Shown: positions 21,481 to 34,330, counted from the first letter of the stretch. The stretch: 64,000 nucleotides of DNA from Corythucha ciliata (GCA_038030265.1 CM075941.1:13578001-13642000); one strand, 5' to 3'. Translations and numbers: made by a program. The notes: generated from the letters alone by a model not told the origin.

Positions 21481-23732
21481 TTGCTGGGGTCTCTAGAACA
21501 TCCGATATCTTCTGCCCACCCCTGGATCAAGGGCTGGCTACGCCCCTGAGTCGATCCCTAGGTGGACAGACTATAGATGACGCTTGTAAGAGTTGCTAAA
21601 CTTGTTAATTTCAACAGTCTTCCTGATATTGCGCGAACGGACAATTTGCGCAGCTGGGCAGCGACCATTCCAGCCTTTCGTTCTTGAAAGGCCAGGGTCT
21701 ACATTCAATGCATTGTAAAGAACAAACTATAATTCAATCAGTTTTAATAGTTTTGGAAAAAAAAAAAAAACAGACGGAGAAAATCTCACGGTGGTCATCG
21801 TATCCGAGAAATTAAACTGGAGAACGGCCAGCATGTTGCATCTTTTCTCCCCTCGAGACTACCTCTCCACCCCTCCCACCATTAGCTAAGTTTTAATGAA
21901 AATACGATCTGTTCTTTATTATGTACGCATTGCAGGACCTGCACAAGAGAGAGAGAGAGAGAGTGAGAAAGAGTGAGTGAGTGAGAGAGAAAGAGATAGA
22001 GTGGTAATTGAAACAACAGTTTCTTAATTGGTTCAAGAGAAAGATGGCGTGTATTTTTGCTTCATACCGGCGAGAAATCGCTTGGGAATATCAATCTTCA
22101 TCAAACACTGTGTATACAAGGTGAAGACCGATTGTGGAATTTGTAGAGTGTTGGACTTTAGGGGGACAAAATTACAGTGTGACACGACACGCTAACTCAT
22201 CAAGTTTTTTTTCCTCTACATTTCAATTTCGGTTTTTATTGTTCCAGCAGCTAGATTGTAGAGACTAAATTATTTCATTTTAATTCAAATGATATCTCAG
22301 CCGTCCCGGGTGGTTCTTTCTCCTTATTCTTGTTTATCTTTCTGAATCAAAAGACTTGAAATATCGCATTTAACGGTTCCAGGTCAAGGTAGTTGCCCAC
22401 TCATCTGGAACAAAATGATTTAACGCCCAAAAGATTTATAACGGTGACGCGAGTTATTTACATGTCGATGGTTTTAAATTATTAAAATAACTTTCATCCA
22501 AGCGATATACTTACACGAATAAGACCCGGTAAAATTACATCAGTTTCAAACAGTCAATTATTATATTTTAGGCTTGTTGCACGGTTGATTGCGTGTCGTG
22601 ACATGTTTAGAAGGAACCACATTCATTGGAACATGTATACGGTCTGGTCTCCTTTTACCACCAAGACGAATGAGAAAGTGGATGCGATATAAACAATTGG
22701 TAGATCGAAGGGAAATAATTCACTGCTGGATGGCAGATTTGAATATTTTTATTCCCTGAAATGTGGGGGGGGGGAGAGGACGTAAAAAGGTGTATGTAAA
22801 TGAGAAGAGAGTGCCAGAGAGAAAGAGACAAAAATGAGATGTGTTGTGAACGGGGTGGGGAAAGGGGAAAAGTTTTTCATTGTCAACCTTTGGCTGATCG
22901 ATTCTTGGGAAGGAAAAAAAAGACAAAAAACGGTGTGAAAAGGTTTGTTTTCGATGGGCTAGAATCACAGGTCGGGTGGAGGTGGAGAAAATCTCTTTCA
23001 CCAGGTCAACTTTACCCTTTTCGCGTACGCCCTCTCGACATATCGAAGCATTTCTGAAAACCGTCCCCCCCCCTCCTTTTGCACCCATCTCGCTCAGACA
23101 TTTTTCGTGCCTTGTAATTTTCGTATTTATATAAGAACAAAGTGAGGCTGTTTTCATTCATTATCGTGTACGACTCACGTTATTTCCCGAGGTATAAATA
23201 TTAAAATTTGTAGAAGTATTTTGAAAGCAATTTCGCCTTGTTAGGCCCCACCTTCACTGTTATTGCTGAATACTTCTTGTAATATTTCAGGACTGCAACA
23301 CCCTCCCCTTATTCATATCTGGAAAGGTTACATCGGTGCTGGTGACGTAAAATGGTGATGGGGGGGGGGGTATTAAACGCCCATGATTTTTGAAATGGCA
23401 AAGTTTAGCAGAAGAACTCGTGAAAGAGATCAGAGCCTGCGTGACGGCAGAACTATGGTTTGAGGGGAAAAGGTAGGTATATTTTCAAGCAAGTTGGACT
23501 TCGTGTGAATTTTGATTTCCTCGTGAATCATTTAAGTAATTATTCTTTTAATTTGTTTTGTGGGGGGAAAAAGTTTGATCTTCGTTCGCTCTTTTCGTGA
23601 CCCTCCCCCCTCCACATACTCTTAATATTTTAATGAATCCAGCAATTATTGATCACCCTTTGGGAATCGAGTCGAGCACCTATATGTATTTGGGAAGTTC
23701 TTATTCTCATGTTCGAATAGGAAACTTTAAGA
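21481..23732. other. unique region upstream of the odorant receptor, with a GA microsatellite
   Basis: A (GA)n/(GAGT)n microsatellite lies at 21948-21998. CTGGATCAAGGGCTGGCTAC followed by GCCCCTG near 21530 resembles a transposon terminus. G- and C-runs occur at 22767, 23064 and 23360. The 145-residue minus-strand frame at 22720-23157 overlaps a plus-strand frame and lacks features. No gene is supported before 23733. Confidence 0.45.
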
Positions 23733-25266
23733 ATGGTTTCCAAGTGCACGGATGACCAGTTAACCACACTAAACGGAATATATTTGAGAGTCGCCAACAC
23801 TATACTGTATAAATATCTATTACCGAGCGAGAGATCGGCCAAAAACTACTGGCTAACACCCACCGTTTCCCAGTTTATATTCGCCACCCTTTTCAGTTCT
23901 TTCAGCGTCAGTTTCTTTGTCATGCAAGTCATGAGCGCTCAGTTTGCCAAGGACAGCCTGTCCATGGCGAATGCCATCGCTATGGGGATCGGTGGTCTGA
24001 CATTTCTCGTTCGAACTTGGACATTGATACGATCACCGTCAAATGTTCGTGACACGATTTTCATGGACTTCACCGAGTTTCGTTGTAATTTGTACAGGAA
24101 GGAACGAGCACTGAGAATTCTGTTCGAGGGCTATAGGCACGTGGAACGGGCCAACGCCACTTTACACGTGGCTTCGTTGATGAATTATTTATCGTGGCTA
24201 GTACTACCTTTGTTCCCGATGGCTTACCTTTATGCGACAGGTACGAGCTATGAAGAAATCTCCAGGAATTTCCCGACGTCTGTCATGGCGAAAACTGATT
24301 GGGGATACCATGAAATCAGGTTTATTCCCTTAATTTAAAGGCGCTTTCATCGTTTTAAAAACTCTGAAATAATCGTCGCAGGTTCGCCTACGAGATTTTA
24401 GTGATAGCTTCGTTAATTGAATTGTGGAATTCATCTTCAGCCCTCTACTACACCGCCGTTCACATGATTCACGTACAGTACCTAGTTTTGGCTGATTCTG
24501 TCAAAAGGCTGCTGGTCGATACTTGTGACGAGCCAAGCGTTCCCATGAGTATCGATGATTTCGTTCGAGATCAACTCAAACTTCGACGGTGACCAAACAA
24601 AACTGTGCAATTCACAAATTGGCTAAGTGCTTGATGGCATTTTCAGGTATTCCATACAATTAAGTCGTCATTTAAGCCCGCTACTGGCCGTTACATTGGT
24701 AAACGCAGTTTTCTCCATTAGTCTCAATTTGACTACTTTACTAACGGTGAGACGTTTAGCATCGAATAACTGGTAGCGAGTCAAAAAATATTTCAATTTT
24801 CCAGCAATCGGAGAACACATCGCAGTCGGGAGTCCTAATCGCTTACATGAAATTTGTGATCTATTTCATGATAACAGTCTCGGAAATTACAATGTATTGC
24901 ATGCTTAGTGAAAAATTAAACGCATCCGTAGGTATCGCATTTCGTAAACACGATAGTTGAATTTGAAATGTCCGAATGGGGTGTAGAATTCAAGCATCGC
25001 TTCGGCAATCTACGACGATCTTGACTGGCAAACCGGTTTGATGGGCCGATCAAAGCAAAACTGTCTTCTTCCGATGGTCATTTGTCGCCGGGAGATCAGA
25101 TTGTATGCATCAGAAATGGTGTCCCTTCGTATTAGTACAGCGGTTGAGGTTCGAAAACGACTTTCGGTGAAGTATAATTGAAGTTAATTGTGTTAACTCT
25201 GAACCTCTGTTGCAGATATTGAAGTTTTCTTATTCGTACTGTGCAATTTTAACCAACAAAAAGTGA
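23733..25266 (+). CDS. insect odorant receptor (7TM), six exons, complete
   Basis: Joining exons 23733-24319, 24382-24588, 24647-24746, 24805-24927, 24987-25148 and 25216-25266 gives 409 residues, the usual OR length. All introns are 55-70 bp with GT-AG ends, in phases 2, 2, 0, 0 and 0. Hydrophobic segments fall near residues 45-66, 78-98, 147-168, 197-235, 272-297, 307-333 and 387-405. The C-terminus shows the OR signature: a Y-D-D-L-D-W-Q segment, a conserved penultimate exon, and a short last exon beginning ILKFSYSYCAIL after a phase-0 intron. ORs act in olfactory neuron membranes as odour-specific subunits with Orco and have an inverted topology relative to GPCRs; this is family knowledge. 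The ligand is unknown. The first ATG of the open frame was taken as the start. No frameshift or stop interrupts it. Confidence 0.92.
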
Positions 25267-25311
25267 ATTTCCGATTCGAAAGGAATTCACGGAACCCATC
25301 TAGTCCTGCAA

Positions 25312-25317
25312 AATAAA
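25312..25317 (+). promoter_or_regulatory. polyadenylation signal AATAAA
   Basis: AATAAA lies 46 bases after the stop codon of the odorant receptor, in a spacing normal for an insect 3' UTR. It supports the placement of the last exon. Confidence 0.6.
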
Positions 25318-25319
25318 TA

Positions 25320-25949
25320 GTGCACCTATATATGACTTGTTTGTTTTTTTGTTTTAACAACTAAGCACTTCCTGTCATCCTATGAGAGGTTTGTTTCATT
25401 TAAAAAACGGGCTATTGTTTCTGGGCAGATGGGATTACCACTGCCAAACAGCACTTCTCACGCACCATCGGTCCTCAACTGCAGGAGGACCATGAAGCAC
25501 TGCCTTGCTGGGGAGCCTGAAGTCCATTGCAGATCAGGGCACCGCAAAATGTCTCAATAGGAGTTATTTTCGCTTAAGCTCCGTACCCAACCCAATAAAC
25601 AGTGGATTATAACCCGAAACTAATTTTTCGGATTTTACGCCCCAAAACTCTTCAAGTGGCTTTGTCTGATTGAACATTTACGGTTGGAAATTTTCCCAAA
25701 TTGTCTCATTTTAGCTATTTGCGCTTCGTATAATGGGTCCATTGGACAACGCTCGATGGGTGAAAAATGCGGCTCGACTCCGCCCAAACCCAACCAAGTG
25801 GCCAAAATTGTCAGTCATTTTGCGTTGTCGCCGGTTTTAGTCGTTTCTCTTGGCTCCAGAGCTACCAAAACCGAGGACCGCATGCAGACACCGAATCTGT
25901 CAATCTGATACTGGCATGCCCTGAGACAAAGGCAGGGATTCACGCATTA
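25320..25949. other. non-coding spacer
   Basis: The open frames at 25684-26060 run into the repeat array and have no recognisable domain. I see no feature here. Confidence 0.4.
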
Positions 25950-27835
25950 AAATACCCTCACCCAATTGTCACTTGTGTACCACACTGCCATGCCAAGGTG
26001 CTCACTGGGTCCGCAAAAATTTCGACACATTCGTATTCGTACTTCAGGGCTGTCAATTGAGAGGCCACCATCCCCGGGAAAATTCGTGTGGTCCCTGAAA
26101 ATGTGCGCAAGTTTTTCGGGCGTGAATAGCGATTAGGCATTTTTATGGCATAAGTCGTCACTTTAACCATCTGCAAGGTACAGGAGATCAATTCGGCTAT
26201 TTTTAGGACACGAATCGTCAGAAGTTTATCCATTTTCAAGGCGCGATGGCTTCGGTATGGCGTGATTTTACTACTTGAGAGTGGTCAGTATATCCAGTCC
26301 TTAGGGTGCTTGTAAACAATGCTGGTAGGAGGGGGGGTCGATCAGTTGGACGACCCTGTTTGGAGCCATTTTTTTTTTGTGCAGAGAGCCATTCTGTTGG
26401 CGCGAATCACCATTAAAACCACCTGTGTAGCCTCTATGGGGCGCAAATAATCAGTTTAGCCGTTTTTTTAAATCGTGAATTGCCAGTAAGAATACTCCAT
26501 TTTTAGGGCTGAATAGCCTGTTTTGTTATGTTTAGGTTAGGGAATGAATCGTCAATTTAGACATTTTCAAACCGAGAAGGCTCAGTTTGGTGATTTTTGA
26601 CGCGTTAAAGCTGTCTTCACATGTGAGTTGTCAAAGCTGGGGCTTTGAGCTGTATCCAATTAAATAGAATGAATCCCTGCGCGCGATGCTCTGTGATTGG
26701 CCACCGCCAGATGTCACAGCTCGCTTGTGAAGCCGCTGTAAATGTCGTTTCGCCATTTTCAGGACAGGAACCATCTGTTTAGGCCTATTTGAAAGCGCGA
26801 ATCGCAAGTTTTAGGCAACAATTATGTAAAACATGGAATCATTTTGTCAATTGTAGGGCGTGAATAGCCAGTTTGGCCATTTTTACGGCAGTAACTGGCA
26901 GTTTAGCTATTTCTAGGGCGAGAATAGTCAGTGTGATACTACTTCCAGCAAGGTGCGAATGGTCAGTTTGGCCATTTTCAGGGAAGGAATCGTCTGTTTG
27001 TGAATTTTCAAGGCGCGAATTGCCTTGTGCCCATTGTTTTAGAGCACACTTTTGGCTCAAAACTGATGGCTGTCAAGTTTTGCCGATTTTATGGCATGAA
27101 TACCCAGTTTGGCTGTTTCTAGGGCGCCAATTTTTAGTCAGTTTTACCATTTATAGTAAGTCAAGCCAAGGCGTTAACGGTTTGTTTGGGCAATTTCTGC
27201 GTGCGAATGGTCGATTTTTCCATTTTTGGAGCAGGGATCACCTGTTCAGGCATTTTCAGGGGGGGAAAATGGTCAGTTTGGACATATTTAGAACGACCAG
27301 TTTGGATATTTTAAGTCACAAATAATAAGTTTGGTTATTTTTAAGAAGTGAATCGTCGGTTTTGCCATTTTATAGGGCGCAAATGGTCAAGTCAAGCCGC
27401 GAACGGTCAGTTTGGTAATTGGTCGATTTTGCAATTCACGGGACAGGAATCATCTATGTTTAGGCTTTTCCTGGGCACGAATAGTCAGTTTAGGCGATTT
27501 TAGGCCGGAAATGGTCTGTCAAACCAATGCGCGAATTGTCAGTATGGGCATTTTTGGCACCCGAATGGTTGATTTAGCCATTTCCATGGCGGTGATCATG
27601 ATCTTTGAGGAATTTTCATGAATAGTTGGTTTAGCAATTTTTAGGCCACGTGAAGTCAGTTTGACTATTTTTAGGGCAAAAATAGTCAGTATAGATATTT
27701 TGACGACGCGAATCGTCAGTTTTGCAATTTTGGGGCGCGAGCTAGCCTAGCACTTTTCATGGTGGGAATAGCTAATTTAGCTTTTTTAGGCAGCGAAGAC
27801 TGTTAAGCAATTTTTAGTTGAGCAAAGCACACAAT
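25950..27835 (+). repeat. degenerate array, GGCGCGAATCGTCAGTTT-type unit, array B1
   Basis: About 1.9 kb of diverged units follow the pattern GGCGCGAATCGTCAGTTT, then nGCCATTTTTAG, at about 30-45 base spacing. Examples are AGGGCGTGAATAGCCAGTTT at 26855 and GACGCGAATCGTCAGTTTTG at 27704. The 150-residue plus-strand open frame at 26873-27325 is translated repeat and not a gene. A small MITE at 26615-26732 interrupts the array. It ends near a C-run at 27843. Confidence 0.85.
26615..26732. mobile_element. 118-bp MITE inside array B1
   Basis: CTTCACATGTGAGTTGT at the left and ACAGCTCGCTTGTGAAG at the right form an inverted repeat. The interior (GCTGGGGCTTTGAGCTGTAT onwards) does not match the surrounding array unit, which resumes on both sides. 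It is non-coding and a single copy in this window. Confidence 0.55.
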
Positions 27836-27839
27836 TCCA

Positions 27840-30730
27840 AAGCCCCCCCCCCCTTCGAGTGAATCCTTAATTAGCGCCTGGTCATTGATGCCATGTATAG
27901 TTGCTTAGCGCGGCTTAGCAACTGTTTTTAGGGTCAAACAAATAAACCCATTTTCTTTTTTTTGTTTCTCTGTTTCTTTCCGTTCTTTTAATTCTTATAG
28001 TTAAAATGTTTATTGATATTTTTTCATTTGTTTTATCTTTTGATTTGTTATTTCTTAACTACGCTGGGCTGAAGTACTCTGGGAGGGGTTCTGACCCCCA
28101 AAATCCTCCCCATGGGCACGCCACTGCTCCAAGCCCTCTCAACGCGTACTTAAAAAAAAAAAAAATCTTGAAAAGGTGGAACCACCATGTTCACCGCCAC
28201 GGGCATAAAAAATGAACGCTACGCCCCTGATGCATGGTTGAGGGCTCCTCCTTTCGGGAGCTGTGTTTATCGCTTTCGAAAGTCATTAGAGTAGATGATT
28301 GAGTGGTCGGTGGGGGGGGGAGGCAAACTGTTTAGTCGCCGTGGTGAGTGGTATGAAGGTGCTTTATTTTACCCACTCAGAGTGAGAAATGTAAGAAGAG
28401 CCCTTCTTTCTCCCTCACAATATTTCTTTTGATGAAATAATGATAAAATAGGCAACCTTGATGCTTAATTTAAATCATTGAAACTGAAATTGCTTTTTCT
28501 TCTTCTCGCCAAGGAGGAAAATGGCAGAGGGAAAACGGGAAAAGAGAAAATGGAGGAAATATAATTTTCTCTTCCGCAAAAAAAAAAAAAAAACAAATTA
28601 GTATGAACCCTTCAAATAAATGGAAGGTCGTGAGAGTCATGGGGTGCCGAATTAAATTCCATCTGTAAAGTTTCTTTCATTATCCAACTTATCATATCTG
28701 TCAAAAACGACAGAGAACCTCGGTAAAATTTACAGAATTTATAGTCTTGACCCTCGACGCCTCAAAAGCACAATAAATTAAACCGTCGGCCACCGTTTGT
28801 TGAAATTATTGTGTGACTTCTACTTCTCGTATTATAATGCGGCTGTATAGAATCAAAGTCCACTAATTATTTCCATCAAGGGGCTTCACATCGGCTTTTC
28901 AGACCCTCCCCCCCCTCCACCAGTCGCTCGGCTTGTGCCATTTAATCAAAGAAGCCCACAACTTCGTAACTTCTAAACAGACGAACTAGGCTCTCCTTTC
29001 GCCTTAATACCTTTTGGACGATAACCGGAAAGTTTTGTCATTTCGAGATCAAAAGGTTGATAAGGATGATGAATGGAAGAAGGAGTGGGGAGGGGGACAA
29101 GTTCATTTTTTTTTTCCCCCCTCTCTCTCGTAAGAAGAAAATGGAATTTCAACGACAAAGCAATAACCTGTTGTGTGTAGTAAAGCGGAAGGACATGGCA
29201 AGTGTAACGCAGTGTGAGTGGATGGAAGGGAAGGGAGTCGATGACGAAAGCTAAACCGGAATAGATTCCATCCCCTTTGCAACTGAATTTAATTTCACTC
29301 GCTGCCTTGTTGAATAAAAGATGAGTTTTAAAGGTGATGGCACGGTGAGTGTGGGGGGGGGGGTGTTGTTTAGCGGAGAACGACGCCCCCTCGGATTCGA
29401 GTCTCCGTTCTAATTGTGACAAAGCACGGGTTTTGGTGGAGTATAATCAACTGGGCGAGGTATTGTTAGGAAGAGAACTTTGAAACTTGTACAGAGGCGA
29501 TTATTTGATCATTAAGCCGATGAAGTTTTAAGAGGTAAAGTGAATCATTCAGAGGTAAAGAGATGGAAGGGGGTAGGTAGTTGTTGAAAGTGAACAGAAA
29601 CATCACAGTCTACCCAGCCTGGCGAAAGGTTAAAGCAACGGAATTCATGTTCACGAACCATTCCAAACTCATTCAATTCCTTTCAGAATTTGCTCGGCGA
29701 GAACAACATTACTTTGTTTGATAACGCCTAATAAACAACATTGTTACGGAACTTGTTAAGCAATGTTGCTGGTTAATGAAAGGATTAAAAAGCAGGCAAG
29801 AGAGTGCTTTAATGCTCTCATCGAGATTTTCGCGTTCGACTAATCACTCTAATAATACTGGGAATTGAACCCACAAGTCTCAAGAAGCTGGTTTCAAACT
29901 CTGAAATATTGAAATTTAGTTTGCAGATGAGTAAGACTGTTGCTCTCTCCTCGTTTTCTCGAGTACCTCTTGGGAGAAATTTGTATTTGTTGGCAGGCAA
30001 ATGTAATTATTGGTTCTTTGTCTTGACGGAATCAAACTCATAGCCAAAATATCAACCTTTTTTTTTATCACTTTGTTGCTTTCTACTGATACAAAAAGAT
30101 CTCGCTCGGAGGAGGTTATAAATCCAACGATTTTCCAATTTGATTTGTGCAATCAACACAACTTGAATCAGTATCGTTGGTAGGTGATGGTTGGGGGTGG
30201 CGGGAGTTAGAAAGCAACGAAGAAAAGGGGGAATTTTTCTGTCTCTTGAGAAATTCACTTTACTTCTTCCCCCCTGCTCTAAATCAACATCTTTCACCCT
30301 TCCCCTCTCACCTTCACGACACATCAATTCTTCAAAGTTTACTTTTGATTGTTTTCTATTGTTTGGTTAACCGAAACAACAAATTCCCGGGCAAATACTT
30401 TTTTATACTTCATGAGTTTGGTTTTCAAATGAGCTCAAGTTTTTTGAGCGGGAAAGTTAATTCTCGAACGGGGTTTTCTTCCCCTCCCCCACCTGACACT
30501 TTTTTTTCTCGTAATACAGGCAGACTAGAGGCAAAAGTGACGGATTTCGTATTTTTCTTGTGTTGCTTAGTTGTTATTTACATTTGGTGTGTGTGAACGA
30601 ATGAGGAAAAACAAATTGATGCTTTTGAGGGAGGAATTTACGTGCCCAGAAGAAATTAAAGTCAGGAAAAAGTGGGTGAAGAAACGGATTTCTCGGCGGA
30701 AAGAGGTCAGCGATAATATTAGTCTTCAGT
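27840..30730. other. non-coding region with transposon-terminus-like scraps
   Basis: CCCATGGGCACGCCACTG at 28117 and ACGCTACGCCCCTG at 28213 resemble CAGTGGCGTGCCC and CAGGGGCGTAGC ends common on invertebrate DNA transposons, but no full element can be delimited. A-runs (28148, 28579) and G-runs (28311, 29354) are present. The open frames at 28973-29422 and 30147-30596 lack features. Confidence 0.4.
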
Positions 30731-30734
30731 TGTC

Positions 30735-30820
30735 TATGGGCGCGCCTCGATGGTCCGTAATGGATACAATATTCGCTTCGCAAACCAGCAGGCCTGGGTT
30801 CAAATCCAGCTTTTGCCATT
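30735..30820 (+). ncRNA. decayed tRNA-like or SINE-head-like sequence
   Basis: GGTCCGTAATGGATACAAT resembles a tRNA-Arg D-arm (box A), and CCTGGGTTCAAATCCAG is a good T-arm (box B, stem CCTGG/TCCAG). The spacing of about 45 bases suits a Pol III promoter. The anticodon stem and acceptor do not pair properly. It is either a tRNA pseudogene or the head of a SINE. No second copy or A-rich tail was seen. Confidence 0.35.
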
Positions 30821-30899
30821 TTCGCTATGTATGGAGTGCGGCGAGCTGATGTGACACGGCTTACTCGGCTTCGTTGGGGCGTTCATGGTGGCGCTGCGC

Positions 30900-31805
30900 G
30901 TACGAAAAACCAGTTTTTAGAACGGAATTGACCGTTTCAGGACGAAATAGACTGTTTCAAACACGAAATTGACAATACTAGTACGAAATTGACAGTTTAA
31001 AGGACACAATTAACACTTTCCAGTACAAAATTGACAATTTGACGAACAGAATCCCAGAGTTCCCAGGACGAATTAATGTATGTTGATTGCCTCCTGGACA
31101 AAATTGACGGATTAGAACATTTTATTTGACAATTTATAGGATGAAACTGACAGTTGTAACGACAAAATTGCCAGTTTCTAATAATCGACTGATTCCGTTG
31201 AAAGGCCTTATAGAAACCGCCAATTTCCAAAATCCGTTGACAGGTTCTAAGGCGAAATTGACAGATTGGAGACAAAATTGACAGCTTGTAGGACGAAATT
31301 GGCAGTTTTAGAATGATATCGATAGTTTTCTCGATGAAATCGACAGTTTTGAACGACGAAATTGACAGTTTCATGGACGAAATAAACTGCTTATAGGACA
31401 AAATTGAGTAGTGTCAAGAGTCGCAACTATCAATGTCGATTGATAAATTCAACTGGAAATTTACAGTTCCTCCCAGGACGTAATTGACAGTTTCTGGGAC
31501 CACATTGACAGTTATTTATGACAAAATTGTCAGTTTCTAGGGAAAAATTGACAGTTCCCGGGCCGAGATAGACAGTTTACAGAACGGAATTGTTGTGAGA
31601 TTTTCAGGTGAAGGGGCTCAAAAACCACATGTTGTGAGCCCACATTGTCTGCTGCAGCATCTCGAGATCAAGTTTTGTGATATTTTGTTGTGTGCGAGGA
31701 AATTGACAGATTCCAAGTCAAAACTGTCAGTTTCTAGGGCGAAATTGAGAGTTTGTCAATACGAAATTGACAGTCCAAACGAGATTGACAGTCGCCGAGG
31801 GTGGA
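30900..31805 (+). repeat. degenerate array, ACGAAATTGACAGTTTCT-type unit, array C
   Basis: Units follow GGACGAAATTGACAGTTTCT at about 20-35 base spacing over 0.9 kb. Examples are at 31262, 31285, 31356, 31500 and 31530. A non-matching insert lies at 31600-31690 (around CAAAAACCACATGTTGTGAG). The 134-residue minus-strand frame at 30997-31401 arises from the unit and is not a gene. Confidence 0.85.
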
Positions 31806-31829
31806 GTTGAGAAAATCAATAAGTCTGAA

Positions 31830-33175
31830 ACCAGAATTCTCGTCAGTGACTGAGTTTACGATTTTTAGTGCGCGAATAGTCATTTTGGTGAAATTCAGGT
31901 CACGATTGGTCAATTTTGCCAATTTTGGAACGCTAATGGTCGTTTTGCAAGGCGTGAATTTTTCAGTTTAGCCCTGGGGGGGGGGGGGGTGAAAACCCTG
32001 TTCCCCCTTTTAGGGCCTGATCATTCAGTTCTACCACTTTCAACGGACGAACCGTCACTGACGCTTTCCAAACAGCGCGGTTTTGACCGTTTTAGAATGA
32101 AACTTTGAATTTTGCACTTTTTATGACGCTTGGATATTTTAAGGCACGAATTGTCAGAGTTTAGCCATTTTGAATGGCACGGAATGGTCTATTTGGCCAT
32201 TTTTAGAGCGCGAATGCACGGTATTGGCAATTTTCAGGGCACAAATCGTCATCGGTTCAAACATTTTCATGGCACAAATCACCAGTTTAGCTCAGTCTTC
32301 AATTTTACCAATATTTGTAAGGAAATAGCCAGATTTGCTTTTTTTTTTTTTTGACTGGAATAGTCCATCAAGCATTCCTACGACCAAATGGTCAGTTTGC
32401 CATTTTAAGGTCTTGAGTTGTCACTTTGGTTATTTTAGAAGCGTGAATCGTCAGTTTTGCTATTTCGAGGTGCGAATTTGCCAATTTGGCTATTTATTTC
32501 AGTTTAGCCATTTTCAAGGCGCGAGTCATCATTTGAAGCCCTTTCCCAGGTGGGAATCGTCATTTGAGCCATTTTTAGGGCGTGAATATAGTCCGTTTGA
32601 CTATTTCCAGAAGAAGAATCGTCAGTAAAGTCAATTTTAGAGTGCGAACCGTTATAGATTAGTCATTTATAAGGAACGAATCGCCAGATTCACAATTTTT
32701 TGGTAAAAATGAACAGTTTTGCCATTTTAAAAGCGCAGATCGTCACTTTTGCTATTTTCGGGACGAAATGATCATTTTTCGAGCGTTAATTGCCAGTTTG
32801 GCCATTTTCAGAGCAATAATTGTCATTTTAGTTGTTTAAAAGTAGCGAATCGTCAGTTTGACTATTGAGAGGCGCAAATAGTCAATTTAGCTGTTTTTAG
32901 TCATTTTTACTAGAGCGAATCGCAAGTAGTCCACGAAAGCCTACGCATGGTATTTTTTTGGGCACAGACCTGTCAGTTTAGCCACTTTCTGTTGGCGAAT
33001 CGTTTCTGATGCTTTGAAAAGGGCGCGAATGACCAGTTTGACCATTTTTAGACGGCAATACTTTGAAGATTGAAATTTGTAGGGAATTTGGGGGGGGGGT
33101 ATTCTTGGTTATGACTTGTCAGTTCAACCATTTTCAATGGTATGCGAAATGGTTCATTTTGCATTTGATCGAAAA
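31830..33175 (+). repeat. degenerate array, GGCGCGAATCGTCAGTTT-type unit, array B2
   Basis: This is the same unit and orientation as array B1, directly following array C. Examples are AGAAGCGTGAATCGTCAGTT near 32437 and AGCGAATCGTCAGTTTGAC at 32852. An 18-base G-rich run occurs near 31976 and a T-run near 32339. The open frames at 32130-32628 are repeat by-products. Confidence 0.85.
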
Positions 33176-33599
33176 TAGCGATGGATAAAAAAGTCAATAC
33201 TCTCAATGCGGAGACCTTGCTTCAAATCTCCAGCAAATTCATCACCGCTGATACTATCGCTCGTGAAACAGTTACAGACCAAGAATTACATGGCCTCATG
33301 ACAATTCCATCAGTGATTTTTCCACTAATGACGGATTTACGGAATGGGTTTGGGGGTTTACTCCCCCCCTCTCTTCCCTAAGAATATGGCATCTACAATA
33401 ATTTTACCTTTTACCAAAGGACTGTTGAAGAGGGAGCTACTTGATGATTGCAGATGATTTCTCGATCCCCCTCCATCATCCCTCGTCTACAATGCAGTCA
33501 GTAGTGCGTTGGCACAAGGGCAAGGGGATGTCCGACCCGGACCACCATTCAGGGGTGGGGTGGGGCGAAACGCTTCAAGATTGAAAATATATGGATTTG
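33176..33599 (+). other. spacer with an unsupported 66-codon open frame
   Basis: The open frame 33181-33381 has fairly ordinary codon use (DKKVNTLNAETLLQISSKFI at the start), but I see no domain, splice sites or homologous neighbour. It could be a gene fragment. The rest is featureless. Confidence 0.25.
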
Positions 33600-34330
33600 T
33601 TAGGATTTAAAGTGTTGATTAGCTGCAAATATTGAGGAAAAGTGCTCTTTTGCCCCTTAAATTAGGAAAAAGTTACCAATTCGAGATATCTGAAGGCAAC
33701 TTCGCGGACAAAACAGAGAAACTGCGCTAACCCCGAGTTTCTGTAGGCCCATGAAAAACGGAAAATTGAGAAGGCGTTTTAATGAGCTTATCTTGGGGGC
33801 AAAAACGTTTGAAAAAACGCTAACATTCGCGCCTGAAATGGCAGAAAAGCGCTGATTCATAGTAAACAAATCACTAAATTGAGGCTAAAAATGAAGAAAA
33901 ACAATTATGCAGAAAAAATGCTAAATTGCAGATATAAAATTGAGAAAAAGCTGCAGACCATGGCTCAGCAGGCTAAACTATTATTTTTAAAAACGCCAAT
34001 TCGTGGTTTCTCCCGGCAACAACGGGAATGAAATTGAGAAAAAACGCTTTATTCACATGGATCAAACTGTAGAAATCGCTAATTCACAGCTAAAATTGAG
34101 AACATTACCTAATTCACGGCTAAAACTGAAAAAATATCTCAAGTCTGCCAACAACGAAGTAAAACTCTCATTCTCAACTAAAATGGAGAAGGATGGATCA
34201 ATTTGAGAAAATGCGCTAACTCGTCGTGGCTAAAATTAAATAATAATCTACCTTTTAAAATTAAGAGGATAATTCGCGGGTAAAATTAAGAAATAGTGCT
34301 AATTCGCGGCAAAAGCCGTCATGTTTACTA
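33600..34330 (-). repeat. 31-bp array (GCGAATTAGCG family) in reverse orientation, array A3
   Basis: Units such as AATTCACGGCTAAAACTGAG, GGTAAAATTAAGAAATAGTG and ATTCGCGGCAAAAGCC are the reverse complement of the A1 unit. It is strongly diverged and ends at 34330, just before two adjacent MITEs. Confidence 0.7.

Noticed and set aside
21948..21998. GA microsatellite as a regulatory GAGA element
   Set aside because: It lies 1.7 kb upstream of the nearest gene in ordinary simple-repeat form. No evidence of function is visible.
22720..23157. 145-residue minus-strand open frame upstream of the OR
   Set aside because: It is low complexity, overlaps an opposite-strand frame and shows no signal, domain or splice evidence.
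26873..27325. 150-residue open frame as a gene
   Set aside because: It is a direct translation of the GGCGCGAATCGTCAGTTT array. Its residues repeat with the DNA unit.
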